Part shown: piece after piece, positions 1 through 6,790 of the stretch
How the letters are laid out: the number at the start of each line of letters is the position of its first letter
Numbering within the stretch: position 1 is the stretch's first letter
Notes under the pieces: model-generated
Databases searched by the model: none
Told to the model about the DNA's origin: nothing
What the model saw: the letters and a program-made list of their open reading frames with translations, nothing else
Program-made: the position numbers and the translations under genes
DNA from: Candidatus Cloacimonadota bacterium
GTDB lineage: Bacteria; Cloacimonadota; Cloacimonadia; Cloacimonadales; Cloacimonadaceae
Length of the DNA stretch: 6,812 nt
Direction: 5' to 3'
NCBI GenBank assembly: GCA_027318525.1
Contig: DAHVPA010000103.1
Coordinates: forward strand, 1-6,812

Positions 1-678
1 CAGATTCCCTTTCTGATGGAAGTGTGTCTGCGCAGTGAAGTAGATAAAAAAGGCGGACATCTGAGTGAAACTCCTGAAGGGAAACTTTTGCTCAGAGAAA
101 TAGCTCAGTGCCCGGATGATGAATTGAAGGAATTTCAAGATATCGAGCTTTATAAATATTTCAACACCAACAATATCTGGATTGATTTGGAGGCTTTGAA
201 AGCAGAATTGGAAAAGAATGACGGTATCCTTTTACTGCCAATGATAACAAATCCCAAGACTGTGGATGGAACTCAGGTGATACAATTGGAAACAGCCATG
301 GGTTCTGCCATTGGGATCTTTGATAATTCCAAAGCGCTTGTGGTACCTCGTTCCAGATTTGCTCCGGTAAAGAAAACGACTGATCTGCTGGCAATTTGGA
401 GTGACGCTTATGAGTTGAACGACCAGTATCAGGTGGTGCTCAAACGAAACCGTAAAGAACCGCCTATTATCACACTGGATGATAGATTTTACAATAAAAT
501 AGAACTGTTGCAGGCAAGGTTCAAAAGCATACCTTCTCTGCAGAACTGTGATTCTCTCAACGTTTCCGGCGACATTACTTTTGGTGAAGACGTAATCTGC
601 AAAGGCAACGTCCTCATTGCAACAGATAAACCGGCAGTCATAAAGGACCGCATCTGCGAAGGAATAATCAATCTCTGA
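1..678 (+). CDS. UTP--glucose-1-phosphate uridylyltransferase, eukaryotic-type (UDPGP family), 5' truncated by window edge
   Basis: The enzyme makes UDP-glucose from UTP and glucose-1-phosphate in the cytoplasm, feeding glycan, LPS or glycogen synthesis. The frame is open from base 1, and 225 residues are visible. The ATG at 16 is an internal methionine, because the local FLMEV matches the internal FLMEV of human UGP2. Further landmarks in the same order as in UGP2 are KGG, FNTNN (visible residues 54-58), KTVDG, VIQLETAMG and VPRSRFAPVK (115-124), the last carrying a lysine equivalent to an active-site lysine of the family. The end (about 187-206, SGDITFG and CKGNVLI) is the C-terminal beta-helix of this family. 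Full proteins are usually about 450-500 residues, so roughly the N-terminal half, including the nucleotide-binding loop, lies outside the window. This is not the bacterial GalU type. The next gene begins 10 bases downstream, so the two are probably cotranscribed. Confidence 0.93.
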   Translation, partial: QIPFLMEVCLRSEVDKKGGHLSETPEGKLLLREIAQCPDDELKEFQDIELYKYFNTNNIWIDLEALKAELEKNDGILLLPMITNPKTVDGTQVIQLETAMGSAIGIFDNSKALVVPRSRFAPVKKTTDLLAIWSDAYELNDQYQVVLKRNRKEPPIITLDDRFYNKIELLQARFKSIPSLQNCDSLNVSGDITFGEDVICKGNVLIATDKPAVIKDRICEGIINL

Positions 679-680
679 GG
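677..680 (+). promoter_or_regulatory. Shine-Dalgarno (GAGG) for the PhzF-family gene
   Basis: GAGG overlaps the TGA stop of the preceding gene and lies 8 bases before the ATG at 689. This supports that start and suggests translational coupling between the two genes. Confidence 0.6.
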
Positions 681-688
681 TAATAATA

Positions 689-1501
689 ATGTCATATCCC
701 GTATATCTGGTGAACGCATTTACAGAGCAATATTACAAAGGCAATCAGGCTGCTGTGGTGATGGTGGAGGAATTTCCCGCCGATACGTCTCTGCAAGCAC
801 TTGCCAGGGAATTTGGATTTTCCGAAACAGCCTACGTCAAAAGGCTGGGTTTTGGCAAATACCAGATTCGCTGGTTTACTCCCGAAATAGAAGTAAATCT
901 TTGTGGACACGCGACTCTGGCTGCAGCCAAGGTGTTGTTTCACGAAATCATACCACAAGAAAAGCTGATACTGTTTCAGAGCCTGGGGGGTGATTTACTG
1001 GCAAGGAAGCAAAGGGAAGGAATCCAGCTTGATTTTCCCACCGATCCGCCTCTACCGATAGAAGCTGATGGTAAAATGCTAAAAGCTTTGAGCCAGGCAA
1101 ACGCGGAGGAAATTCTCTTCTCAGCCTTTACACAAAACCTGATTGTTGTTTATAAAGACGCAGAGACAGTCCGCAGCCTTAAACCGGATTTTTCCATACT
1201 GAATAAACTGAATAACCATAAAATAGCAGGGATTGCAGTCACAGCGGCTGATACTGGTAAATATGATTATATCTGCCGCTATTTTGCTCCGCAGGAAGGG
1301 ATTAATGAAGATCCGGTGACAGGCTCAGCACAGACATGCCTGGCTCCATATTGGGGCAATAGACTAGGTAAACTTGAACTCAACGGATGGCAAGCCTCAG
1401 AGCGTGGTGGTGAGTTTAAAATCAGATTAACTGAAAATCGGATCCTGATATCAGGACGGGCATTTATCTACCTGAAAGGTGAACTCAAGCGAGGTTTTTG
1501 A
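689..1501 (+). CDS. PhzF-family isomerase/epimerase-like protein
   Basis: This 270-residue protein has the full length and motif order of the PhzF family, whose fold resembles diaminopimelate epimerase. Visible motifs are GNQAAVV (18-24, usually GNPAAV), FSETAYV (44-50) with the catalytic-position glutamate E46, LCGHAT (71-76) and NEDPVTGSAQ (205-214). In the last motif a glutamine replaces the histidine often found after GSA. PhzF itself isomerises a dihydro-hydroxyanthranilate in phenazine synthesis. Most bacterial relatives have unknown substrates, and no other phenazine gene is visible here, so the reaction cannot be named. The protein has no signal peptide and should be cytoplasmic. The start at 689 has a GAGG at good spacing, and the TGA stop overlaps the next start by one base (TGATG). 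A metabolic role linked to the lipid-transport genes is not evident, so this may be operon hitch-hiking. Confidence 0.92.
   Translation: MSYPVYLVNAFTEQYYKGNQAAVVMVEEFPADTSLQALAREFGFSETAYVKRLGFGKYQIRWFTPEIEVNLCGHATLAAAKVLFHEIIPQEKLILFQSLGGDLLARKQREGIQLDFPTDPPLPIEADGKMLKALSQANAEEILFSAFTQNLIVVYKDAETVRSLKPDFSILNKLNNHKIAGIAVTAADTGKYDYICRYFAPQEGINEDPVTGSAQTCLAPYWGNRLGKLELNGWQASERGGEFKIRLTENRILISGRAFIYLKGELKRGF
1491..1494 (+). promoter_or_regulatory. Shine-Dalgarno (GAGG) that selects the ATG at 1501
   Basis: GAGG lies inside the end of the PhzF-family gene, 6 bases before the ATG at 1501. The in-frame TTG at 1498 would be only 3 bases away, so the ATG is preferred. Confidence 0.55.
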
Positions 1502-2568
1502 TGATTAGCAAATCTCAAAAGATACGGCTGGGAGTTTTTCTAAGCATCGGCACCATCCTTATTTTGGCATTTATTGGAGTCGTAGCCGGGAACAAACTAT
1601 TAGAACGCAGAGATATCTATTTCATTGAATTTGATGATGTTTCAGTAACGGGATTGCAAATCGGCGGAGATGTCCAGTATCATGGTATTAAGGTGGGAAG
1701 AGTCGAGAACATCCGCATCAAAACCAGTGACGTAAGCAAGGTCATCGTCACAATTAGTCTGGAAGCCGGCACCCCCATCAAGGAAGACGTTAGGGCAATC
1801 CTGATCTTTGTGGGTATCACAGGAGTCAAGGCAGTGGAACTAACCGGAGGAACAAATCAGGCGAAGCCAGTTAAACCGAAGACATTTATTCCCACTGGCG
1901 TATCCACTTTGGAAACGATTACTGGCAGAGCAAGCTCTATCGCTGAAAAAATCGACCAGATAGCCTCCAATCTGAATAATATGACAAATGCCGAAAATCA
2001 ACGTAATCTGGCTGAAATTCTCAGACAAACAAATCTGATTCTGGCTGACACTCATGAGAATCTTTCCGGAGCATTGAATAGCCTGGGCAGTATAGTGCAG
2101 AATGTTGCTCAGATTGCTGATACAACTTCATCCAGCATCAGCCGGCTCAGTAATAACGCCAATCTGTTGATGTTGGATACAAGGACTCAAATCAAAACCA
2201 TCGGTGAACACTCAGATAATCTGGTGCTGCAGGCAGGGAAGGATCTAGCCAGCATCACAGCCAATATTAACCGTTCACTTGACAGAATCAACCAGATTGT
2301 CAGCACTGCCGAATTTGACTCTCTCATAATTAATGCTAATACAATTTCAGGTAAACTGGCTGCGGCTGATTTGAAACAATTAGTGACTGATCTGAATACG
2401 ACAATCGTGCAGACCAACAGTCTGATTGGAAATCTGGACCGCACTGTAACCCGAGGCAAATCTGATATGTTGGAAACGCTGGAATCGTTACGGGAAGCAG
2501 CAGAAAACTTGAACGAGTTTTCCAAGCAGATATCAGAAGATCCGTCCAGTTTGTTATTAGGAAAGTAA
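1501..2568 (+). CDS. mlaD: MlaD-like MCE-domain protein of an ABC lipid transporter
   Basis: This 355-residue protein is anchored in the inner membrane and projects into the periplasm, where MCE proteins form hexameric rings that carry lipid through a central channel. A short basic N-terminus is followed by one membrane helix (about 9-29). A single MCE domain covers about 37-120, with the typical VQYHGIKVGRV (58-68) and GITGVKAVELTGG (105-117). From residue 132 to 347 there is no proline, and the composition is rich in Asn, Gln, Leu, Ile, Ser and Thr with heptad-like spacing. This fits a long helical needle like that of PqiB or mycobacterial Mce proteins and is far longer than E. coli MlaD (about 180 residues). 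The end EDPSSLLLGK matches a tail common in this group. The start is ATG 1501; a TTG at 1498 is the alternative. The gene overlaps the previous stop by one base and is followed after 11 bases by the lipoprotein gene. Confidence 0.93.
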   Translation: MISKSQKIRLGVFLSIGTILILAFIGVVAGNKLLERRDIYFIEFDDVSVTGLQIGGDVQYHGIKVGRVENIRIKTSDVSKVIVTISLEAGTPIKEDVRAILIFVGITGVKAVELTGGTNQAKPVKPKTFIPTGVSTLETITGRASSIAEKIDQIASNLNNMTNAENQRNLAEILRQTNLILADTHENLSGALNSLGSIVQNVAQIADTTSSSISRLSNNANLLMLDTRTQIKTIGEHSDNLVLQAGKDLASITANINRSLDRINQIVSTAEFDSLIINANTISGKLAAADLKQLVTDLNTTIVQTNSLIGNLDRTVTRGKSDMLETLESLREAAENLNEFSKQISEDPSSLLLGK

Positions 2569-2573
2569 AGGAG
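2567..2573 (+). promoter_or_regulatory. Strong Shine-Dalgarno (AAAGGAG) for the lipoprotein gene
   Basis: AAAGGAG begins within the TAA stop of the MCE gene and ends 6 bases before the ATG at 2580. It is the best ribosome site in the operon, which suggests the large lipoprotein is translated efficiently and independently. Confidence 0.75.
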
Positions 2574-2579
2574 TTCTTC

Positions 2580-4754
2580 ATGAGAGGATTTAAATCATCC
2601 CTTAGAATTGCGATAGTGCTCTTGATTGGGATAGTGTCAACCTCCTGTGCTTTTCTGGGAAAAAAAGAGATTCCAGTAACAAACTACTATGTTTTGGATT
2701 ATCTTCCCGCAACAGAGAATCCTGAATTGGAAAGAGTTACTCCTTTCAATAAAACACTGGAAGTTCAAGAGACTAACCTACCGCGAACCTATGACCGTAA
2801 TCAGATTGTACGAAAAAAGTCATATGTCCAGATTTCATATTTTACGCGTGATCTTTGGTCCACCCGGCTTTATGATGCGGTGCCAAATCTGATAGTGCGG
2901 AGGCTAAACGCTTATAACATTTTCAAAACAGTCAGCCGGGATGTGGGTGAGACCAAACCAGATTATTTCCTGGAATCCAATATCAGGAATATAGAATTGG
3001 TGGATAGCTCTAAACCGTATGCCTTCCTCAGTATTGAACTTATACTCAAGGATTCTCGCTCTCAAACGGTTATTTTTTCCACCCGTAGTGAAAGATCGAG
3101 ACTATTGCATGACACATCCGTAGCGTATCTTGTTCAATGCTTTAATGAACTGATTATGGAAGAGACTGACTTGTTTGCATCAAAATGCATTGATTATTTC
3201 AACGGCAAGGAAGTGCTTGATCTGATCAAGATTGCTCCTTCGGAAAAAGAAATTCCGCCTGTTTACAGCAGTGTGCCTACGGAAACTGAGGAAGATGTTG
3301 ACAGAAGTACTGGAGAACTCAAAGTTCCTCTTCTGATGCCGTCTGAGACTCCTCTGCTCTACGAAGCTTCCTATCGGGATACTGCTGATATTTCTGATGA
3401 AATAGTCACAGGGACGATGAATGAAGTCCTTATGCTCCATGAAGGTAAGTGGCATATCCGGTTGGGAAGCGACCAGAACATTTCCACCAATGTTGATATA
3501 AAACCTGCCATGCGAACTGTGGTCAACCCCTTTTGGAGTGAACTTATAGTCCGCATAATAGATGAAAGTCAGACCCGTGTCCGCATGCGTTATGATATTT
3601 ATGCCAAGACTCCGGGTCAGGATGCATTTGATCGGCGTGTAAACACGAGATACAGTCCCGCTGATGAGATTGGTGAATATGAGTATCTATGGGTATTGCA
3701 GCCGGGGAATTACCTGATTACAGTCAATGGCTCTTCACCAAATTCATATAGAGACTTCACTACTATCAGTCTGGAAGAGGCTAAATCGTATATTATGACA
3801 ATAGTGGTTGATCCTCAGGCTGAAAGGTCTGTTTTGGTTGGAGCAGGTTTGTTGGAGTCTCCGGTTACCAAGGGTAAACCCAAGTTTCATAAGGGTGCGG
3901 TGCATGCCAATATCAATCTTGCTTCCAGCAATTCTGTCGATAAAGACAACCCAACCCAGAGTATCAGTCTTTCCGGAGAATTTGACAATAAGATTGACTA
4001 CGATATCTGGCCAATTCATTTCACTTCTAAAAGCTTGTATGATCTCGGCTTTGATAAAACAACAGGCACTGAGTTTAGGATAAACATGGACGACTATTCA
4101 CTGAGAAATGCTTTGATGTTTTATCCTTGGAAACGAAAGGGATTTTTACGTAATTTCGGCTTATATGGCAGGGGGGATGTCAATACCCACTTTTTCAATG
4201 AATTTGCCTTCTTTCCAGAAAACAAAAACTTTATCAAAGTGTCACAGGATGGAGATTCACTATACTTGGTCGATGCCAAAAAGATTAAGGTCAAGGACGA
4301 GTTTTACCCCATCAGGCTGAAAGAGGGGATGGGTCTGACTTATCGGATAAACATCTCGACAAATGCTACAGTAAATCTGAGAACAGGTTTTGGCTGGCAA
4401 CAGGATTATGAAAATTCAGTCTACTATTATGTCCGCACTGTTAATCAGGGAGATCTTGTTTATGACCTATATCATGAGAATCCCACTGCTTTGACTCAGG
4501 GACTGGAAAGCTCAGTCGTGATCAGCATTAATAACCTCCTTAAAATATTTAATCTGACGTCAACCATGGATGTTCTGTTTCCTATGGGAGCAGTAGATAA
4601 ATCCACCATATATGATAACGAAAACCTTGTTAATATCAGACTCTACCGTAACATATCGTTGGATTTCAAAACCAAAACATCCTATAACCAAGCCCTGCGC
4701 GACTATGTCCAGACCGATTACAGCGCTTTTTTGAGACTGTCTGTATATTATTGA
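2580..4754 (+). CDS. Large lipoprotein: N-terminal ABC-transport auxiliary (PqiC/YmbA-like) domain, central beta-rich domain, C-terminal outer-membrane barrel-like domain
   Basis: This 724-residue protein is probably the outer-membrane partner of the MCE transporter. A basic N-terminus and hydrophobic segment (8-20) end in STSC, with the likely lipidated Cys23. The +2 residue is alanine, so the E. coli Asp+2 inner-membrane retention signal is absent. Residues about 30-210 resemble the auxiliary-lipoprotein family: NYYVLDYLP near the start, then YFTRDLWSTRLYDAVPNLI, a PDYFLE segment, and a final helix ending near 208. An acidic linker (220-245) follows. Residues about 245-425 are beta-rich, with YLWVLQPGNYLITVNG (369-384) recalling a small beta-sandwich or PEGA-like fold; the family is not recognised. 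Residues about 430-724 show repeated alternating hydrophobic/polar strands separated by polar loops. They end in FLRLSVYY, whose alternating L718, L720, V722 and terminal Y724 look like a BAM-recognised beta-signal. Typical PqiC-type proteins are only about 190-210 residues. The frame is continuous, so the extension is not an obvious sequencing artefact. The auxiliary domain and the lipoprotein call are fairly secure. The barrel is inferred from pattern. Confidence 0.82.
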   Translation: MRGFKSSLRIAIVLLIGIVSTSCAFLGKKEIPVTNYYVLDYLPATENPELERVTPFNKTLEVQETNLPRTYDRNQIVRKKSYVQISYFTRDLWSTRLYDAVPNLIVRRLNAYNIFKTVSRDVGETKPDYFLESNIRNIELVDSSKPYAFLSIELILKDSRSQTVIFSTRSERSRLLHDTSVAYLVQCFNELIMEETDLFASKCIDYFNGKEVLDLIKIAPSEKEIPPVYSSVPTETEEDVDRSTGELKVPLLMPSETPLLYEASYRDTADISDEIVTGTMNEVLMLHEGKWHIRLGSDQNISTNVDIKPAMRTVVNPFWSELIVRIIDESQTRVRMRYDIYAKTPGQDAFDRRVNTRYSPADEIGEYEYLWVLQPGNYLITVNGSSPNSYRDFTTISLEEAKSYIMTIVVDPQAERSVLVGAGLLESPVTKGKPKFHKGAVHANINLASSNSVDKDNPTQSISLSGEFDNKIDYDIWPIHFTSKSLYDLGFDKTTGTEFRINMDDYSLRNALMFYPWKRKGFLRNFGLYGRGDVNTHFFNEFAFFPENKNFIKVSQDGDSLYLVDAKKIKVKDEFYPIRLKEGMGLTYRINISTNATVNLRTGFGWQQDYENSVYYYVRTVNQGDLVYDLYHENPTALTQGLESSVVISINNLLKIFNLTSTMDVLFPMGAVDKSTIYDNENLVNIRLYRNISLDFKTKTSYNQALRDYVQTDYSAFLRLSVYY

Positions 4755-4756
4755 TT

Positions 4757-5839
4757 ATGCATAGTGTACGTTTTACCGACAGAATTCTGTATCTTTCCAA
4801 AGATCTGGTGTTTGGCACTGTAGCAGAATTAGACAAGCAGGTAAAAGAACTCCTCAAAGAAGAGCTTCCTGTTGCAATAGACCTCTCTGCCATTGATAGG
4901 ATTGACAGTGCTGGTGTGGCTTTTCTGGAAGAACTCCAGGAACGAGTCAAAAAAAAGGGTAGCTCACTTATAATGCAGGGTGTATCAGAAGAAGTAAAAG
5001 CCGTTTTGAAGACGTTTTCTTCTGAAGCTATCGTTTCTGTTACAACTCCTGAAAGAATCGGATACTTTGAAAAGCTGGGAACAGACTTACTGGCTTGGGG
5101 AAAGGATTTCTTTTCTTCCTTATTGATGGCGGCGGATGTCTTTTATTGGGCTTTGAGGGGGTTGGCTGACCATAAAGGACAGCGTAAAGGCTCGCTGGCG
5201 CAGCAATGTTATATCTTGGGATTTCAGGCGATACCTGTAGTCTCATTTCTTTCTTTTATTTTCGGTTTTATAATTTCCCTTCAGGCTGCTGTGCAACTGC
5301 GTCAGTTTGGGGCTGACATCTTCCTGGCAGACATGATTTCCATTTCCATGGTTCGGGAAATGGGTCCACTGATAACAGCAATAATCATTGCAGGCAGAAG
5401 CGGCAGCGCCATTGCTTCAGAAATAGCTTCCATGCAGGTGTCGGAAGAGATTGATGCTTTGCGCATGATGGCAATCAATCCTATCCGTTATGTTGTGGTG
5501 CCAAAATTCCATGCTATTACAATAGTGATGCCGTTGTTGGTGACATTTTCCATCATGGTGGGCGTTTTTGGTGGACTACTGATTGGTATGAGTTACCTGG
5601 ACCTTAGTCTGGTAACCTTTTACAGCCGTTCTGTGGAAATTCTATCTCTTAAGGATGTAGTTGTCAGTCTTGGTAAAAGCACCTTCTTTGCCTGGGTGAT
5701 TGTTATTATTGGCAGCCATTTTGGTTTTCAGGTCAGGGGTGGAGCGGAAGGTGTCGGTAAGGCAACTACAAATTCAGTTGTGGCATCCATATTTTCCGTT
5801 ATCTTTTTTGATGCTTTGTTCAGTCTTATATATTTATGA
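4757..5839 (+). CDS. mlaE: MlaE-type ABC transporter permease with fused N-terminal STAS domain
   Basis: This is the inner-membrane permease of the MCE lipid transporter, 360 residues from ATG 4757. Residues about 1-100 form a STAS domain, with IDLSAIDRIDSAGVAFLEEL carrying the usual signature and a conserved serine (S51) at the position phosphorylated in SpoIIAA-type proteins. In E. coli this role is played by a separate protein, MlaB. Residues about 117-135 should be the interfacial helix. Membrane segments follow near 153-178, 188-212, 252-281, 305-325 and 338-360. MlaE hallmarks are REMGPLITA (200-208), IAGRSGSAIASEI (211-223), EEIDALRMM (230-238) and GGAEGVGKATT (328-338). An in-frame TTG at 4751 overlaps the lipoprotein stop as TTGA and would add two residues. 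Neither start has a clear Shine-Dalgarno, so translation probably depends on coupling to the upstream gene. The ATPase gene begins 24 bases after the stop. Confidence 0.95.
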   Translation: MHSVRFTDRILYLSKDLVFGTVAELDKQVKELLKEELPVAIDLSAIDRIDSAGVAFLEELQERVKKKGSSLIMQGVSEEVKAVLKTFSSEAIVSVTTPERIGYFEKLGTDLLAWGKDFFSSLLMAADVFYWALRGLADHKGQRKGSLAQQCYILGFQAIPVVSFLSFIFGFIISLQAAVQLRQFGADIFLADMISISMVREMGPLITAIIIAGRSGSAIASEIASMQVSEEIDALRMMAINPIRYVVVPKFHAITIVMPLLVTFSIMVGVFGGLLIGMSYLDLSLVTFYSRSVEILSLKDVVVSLGKSTFFAWVIVIIGSHFGFQVRGGAEGVGKATTNSVVASIFSVIFFDALFSLIYL

Positions 5840-5863
5840 TATACGGGTTGTGAAAGTTGAGTT

Positions 5864-6625
5864 ATGAGTGACAGAATTATTCAGCCCATTATCGAAGTCG
5901 AAAAACTCTACGCCGGCTATGGCAGCACAACTGTGCTTGCGGACATTTCAGTCAGGATATATCCTAATGAGATAACAGTTATCTTGGGTGGCAGCGGCTG
6001 TGGGAAAACAACTTTTTTAAAGAATATCCTTCGGTTGCAGGAACCGCTTTCCGGGAGTGTCAAATTCTGGGGTCAAGAAGTCACCAATATGGAGGAAAAA
6101 GAGTTTAACGATAAAGTCCTGCGGAACGTGGGAATGCTTTTTCAGGGCGGTGCTTTGCTCAATTCAATCTCGGTGCGTGATAATATTTCCATCCCCCTTG
6201 AAAAACATACCTGCTTACCCCAAGACCTGATGGACAGAATTATTAAAACCAAACTCCACCTCGTGAACCTGGACAATGCCATCGATCTCTTGCCTTCTGA
6301 GCTTTCCGGTGGTATGCGCAAACGTGCTGCTCTGGCACGCGCTCTTGTTATGGACCCGGATATTCTCTTTTGTGATGAACCTTCCGCCGGTCTTGATCCC
6401 CTTACTGCTCTGGCTCTGGACGAGCTTATTCTGAACCTCAAAAAACAACTCAATATGACCATTGTGGTGGTTACCCACGAGTTATCCTCCATTCGCAGAA
6501 TTGCTGACAAAATCATCTTTTTGGATGAGGGTAAAATGCTTTTTTCAGGAACCCTGGAAGCTGCTGAACGAAGTAGTTTGCAATCTATCCACCGCTTCTT
6601 TAATGCTGAAATCAAACAATCTTGA
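5864..6625 (+). CDS. mlaF: MlaF-type ABC transporter ATP-binding protein
   Basis: This 253-residue cytoplasmic ATPase powers the MlaE/MlaD-like complex. All catalytic motifs are present: Walker A GGSGCGKTT (42-50, Lys48), Q-loop LFQGGAL (Q94), signature LSGGMRKR (147-154), Walker B ILFCDE (167-172) with catalytic Glu172, D-loop SAGLDP, and switch histidine H205 in VVTHELSS. The Q-loop context MLFQGGALLNSISVRDNI and the GGM form of the signature are typical of the Mla/TTG2-type subfamily rather than of generic ABC importers. The protein lacks any membrane segment and ends soon after the NBD in a short tail (QSIHRFFNAEI), as is common for MlaF. The 24-base gap after the permease is the widest in the module, and only a weak purine-rich stretch (GAAAG, GAG) precedes the ATG. 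Nothing recognisable follows, so this is probably the last gene of the operon. Confidence 0.95.
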   Translation: MSDRIIQPIIEVEKLYAGYGSTTVLADISVRIYPNEITVILGGSGCGKTTFLKNILRLQEPLSGSVKFWGQEVTNMEEKEFNDKVLRNVGMLFQGGALLNSISVRDNISIPLEKHTCLPQDLMDRIIKTKLHLVNLDNAIDLLPSELSGGMRKRAALARALVMDPDILFCDEPSAGLDPLTALALDELILNLKKQLNMTIVVVTHELSSIRRIADKIIFLDEGKMLFSGTLEAAERSSLQSIHRFFNAEIKQS

Positions 6626-6685
6626 AACAACTGATATAGTTTGATATTATCCGCATATTTATTCTCAAATTCCAATATCTAATTT

Positions 6686-6715
6686 ATTGAACAATCCATA
6701 GCAAGTCTTGTTAAT
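6686..6715 (+). terminator. Weak candidate terminator hairpin after the operon
   Basis: AACAA (6690-6694) pairs with TTGTT (6708-6712), and ATT/AAT extend the stem across a bulged G. The loop is 13 bases, and a T-rich but interrupted tract (TCTTTTCTTCT) follows. The stem is AT-only and weak, so it may not terminate efficiently, but its position about 60 bases after the last stop is right. Confidence 0.2.
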
Positions 6716-6762
6716 GTCTTTTCTTCTATCTTGCCTCGCATCAGTGTATCTGTTGGAGTTTT

Positions 6763-6790
6763 CCTGGGAGAGAGTCTCTGGAGACCCAGG
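6763..6790. repeat. GC-rich compound inverted repeat
   Basis: CCTGGG (6763-6768) pairs with CCCAGG (6785-6790). Nested inside are GTCTC-TG-GAGAC (6774-6785) and the near-palindrome AGAGA-G-TCTCT (6769-6779), which are mutually exclusive folds. A second, imperfect copy of the GGGAG-GAGTCT-GG pattern starts at 6789 and runs towards the window end. There is no T tract, so it is not an intrinsic terminator on the + strand. It could be the edge of a dispersed intergenic repeat or of a structured RNA. Confidence 0.5.

Noticed and set aside
16..18. ATG at 16 as the true start of the first gene
   Set aside because: The frame is open to base 1, and the residues before it continue the FLMEV block that lies in the middle of UGP2-type enzymes.
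689..1501. Phenazine biosynthesis role
   Set aside because: The family is clear, but no other phenazine gene is visible and most PhzF-family proteins have unrelated or unknown substrates.
2187..2525. 112-codon antisense frame within the MCE gene
   Set aside because: It has no motif or plausible ribosome site and lies entirely opposite a well-supported coding region.
3200..3330. Frameshift or gene fusion artefact between the auxiliary domain and the later domains
   Set aside because: The frame is continuous, and the acidic, Pro/Glu/Thr-rich linker has the composition of a natural interdomain linker, with no internal start supported by a ribosome site.
6142..6675. 177-codon open frame antisense to the ATPase gene
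   Set aside because: It is Ser/Arg-rich with no recognisable motif and lies opposite a gene with complete ABC catalytic motifs, so it is a shadow frame.
6763..6790. GC-rich inverted repeat as a rho-independent terminator for the operon
   Set aside because: It is followed by G-rich sequence with no T run, and it lies about 140 bases beyond the last stop.
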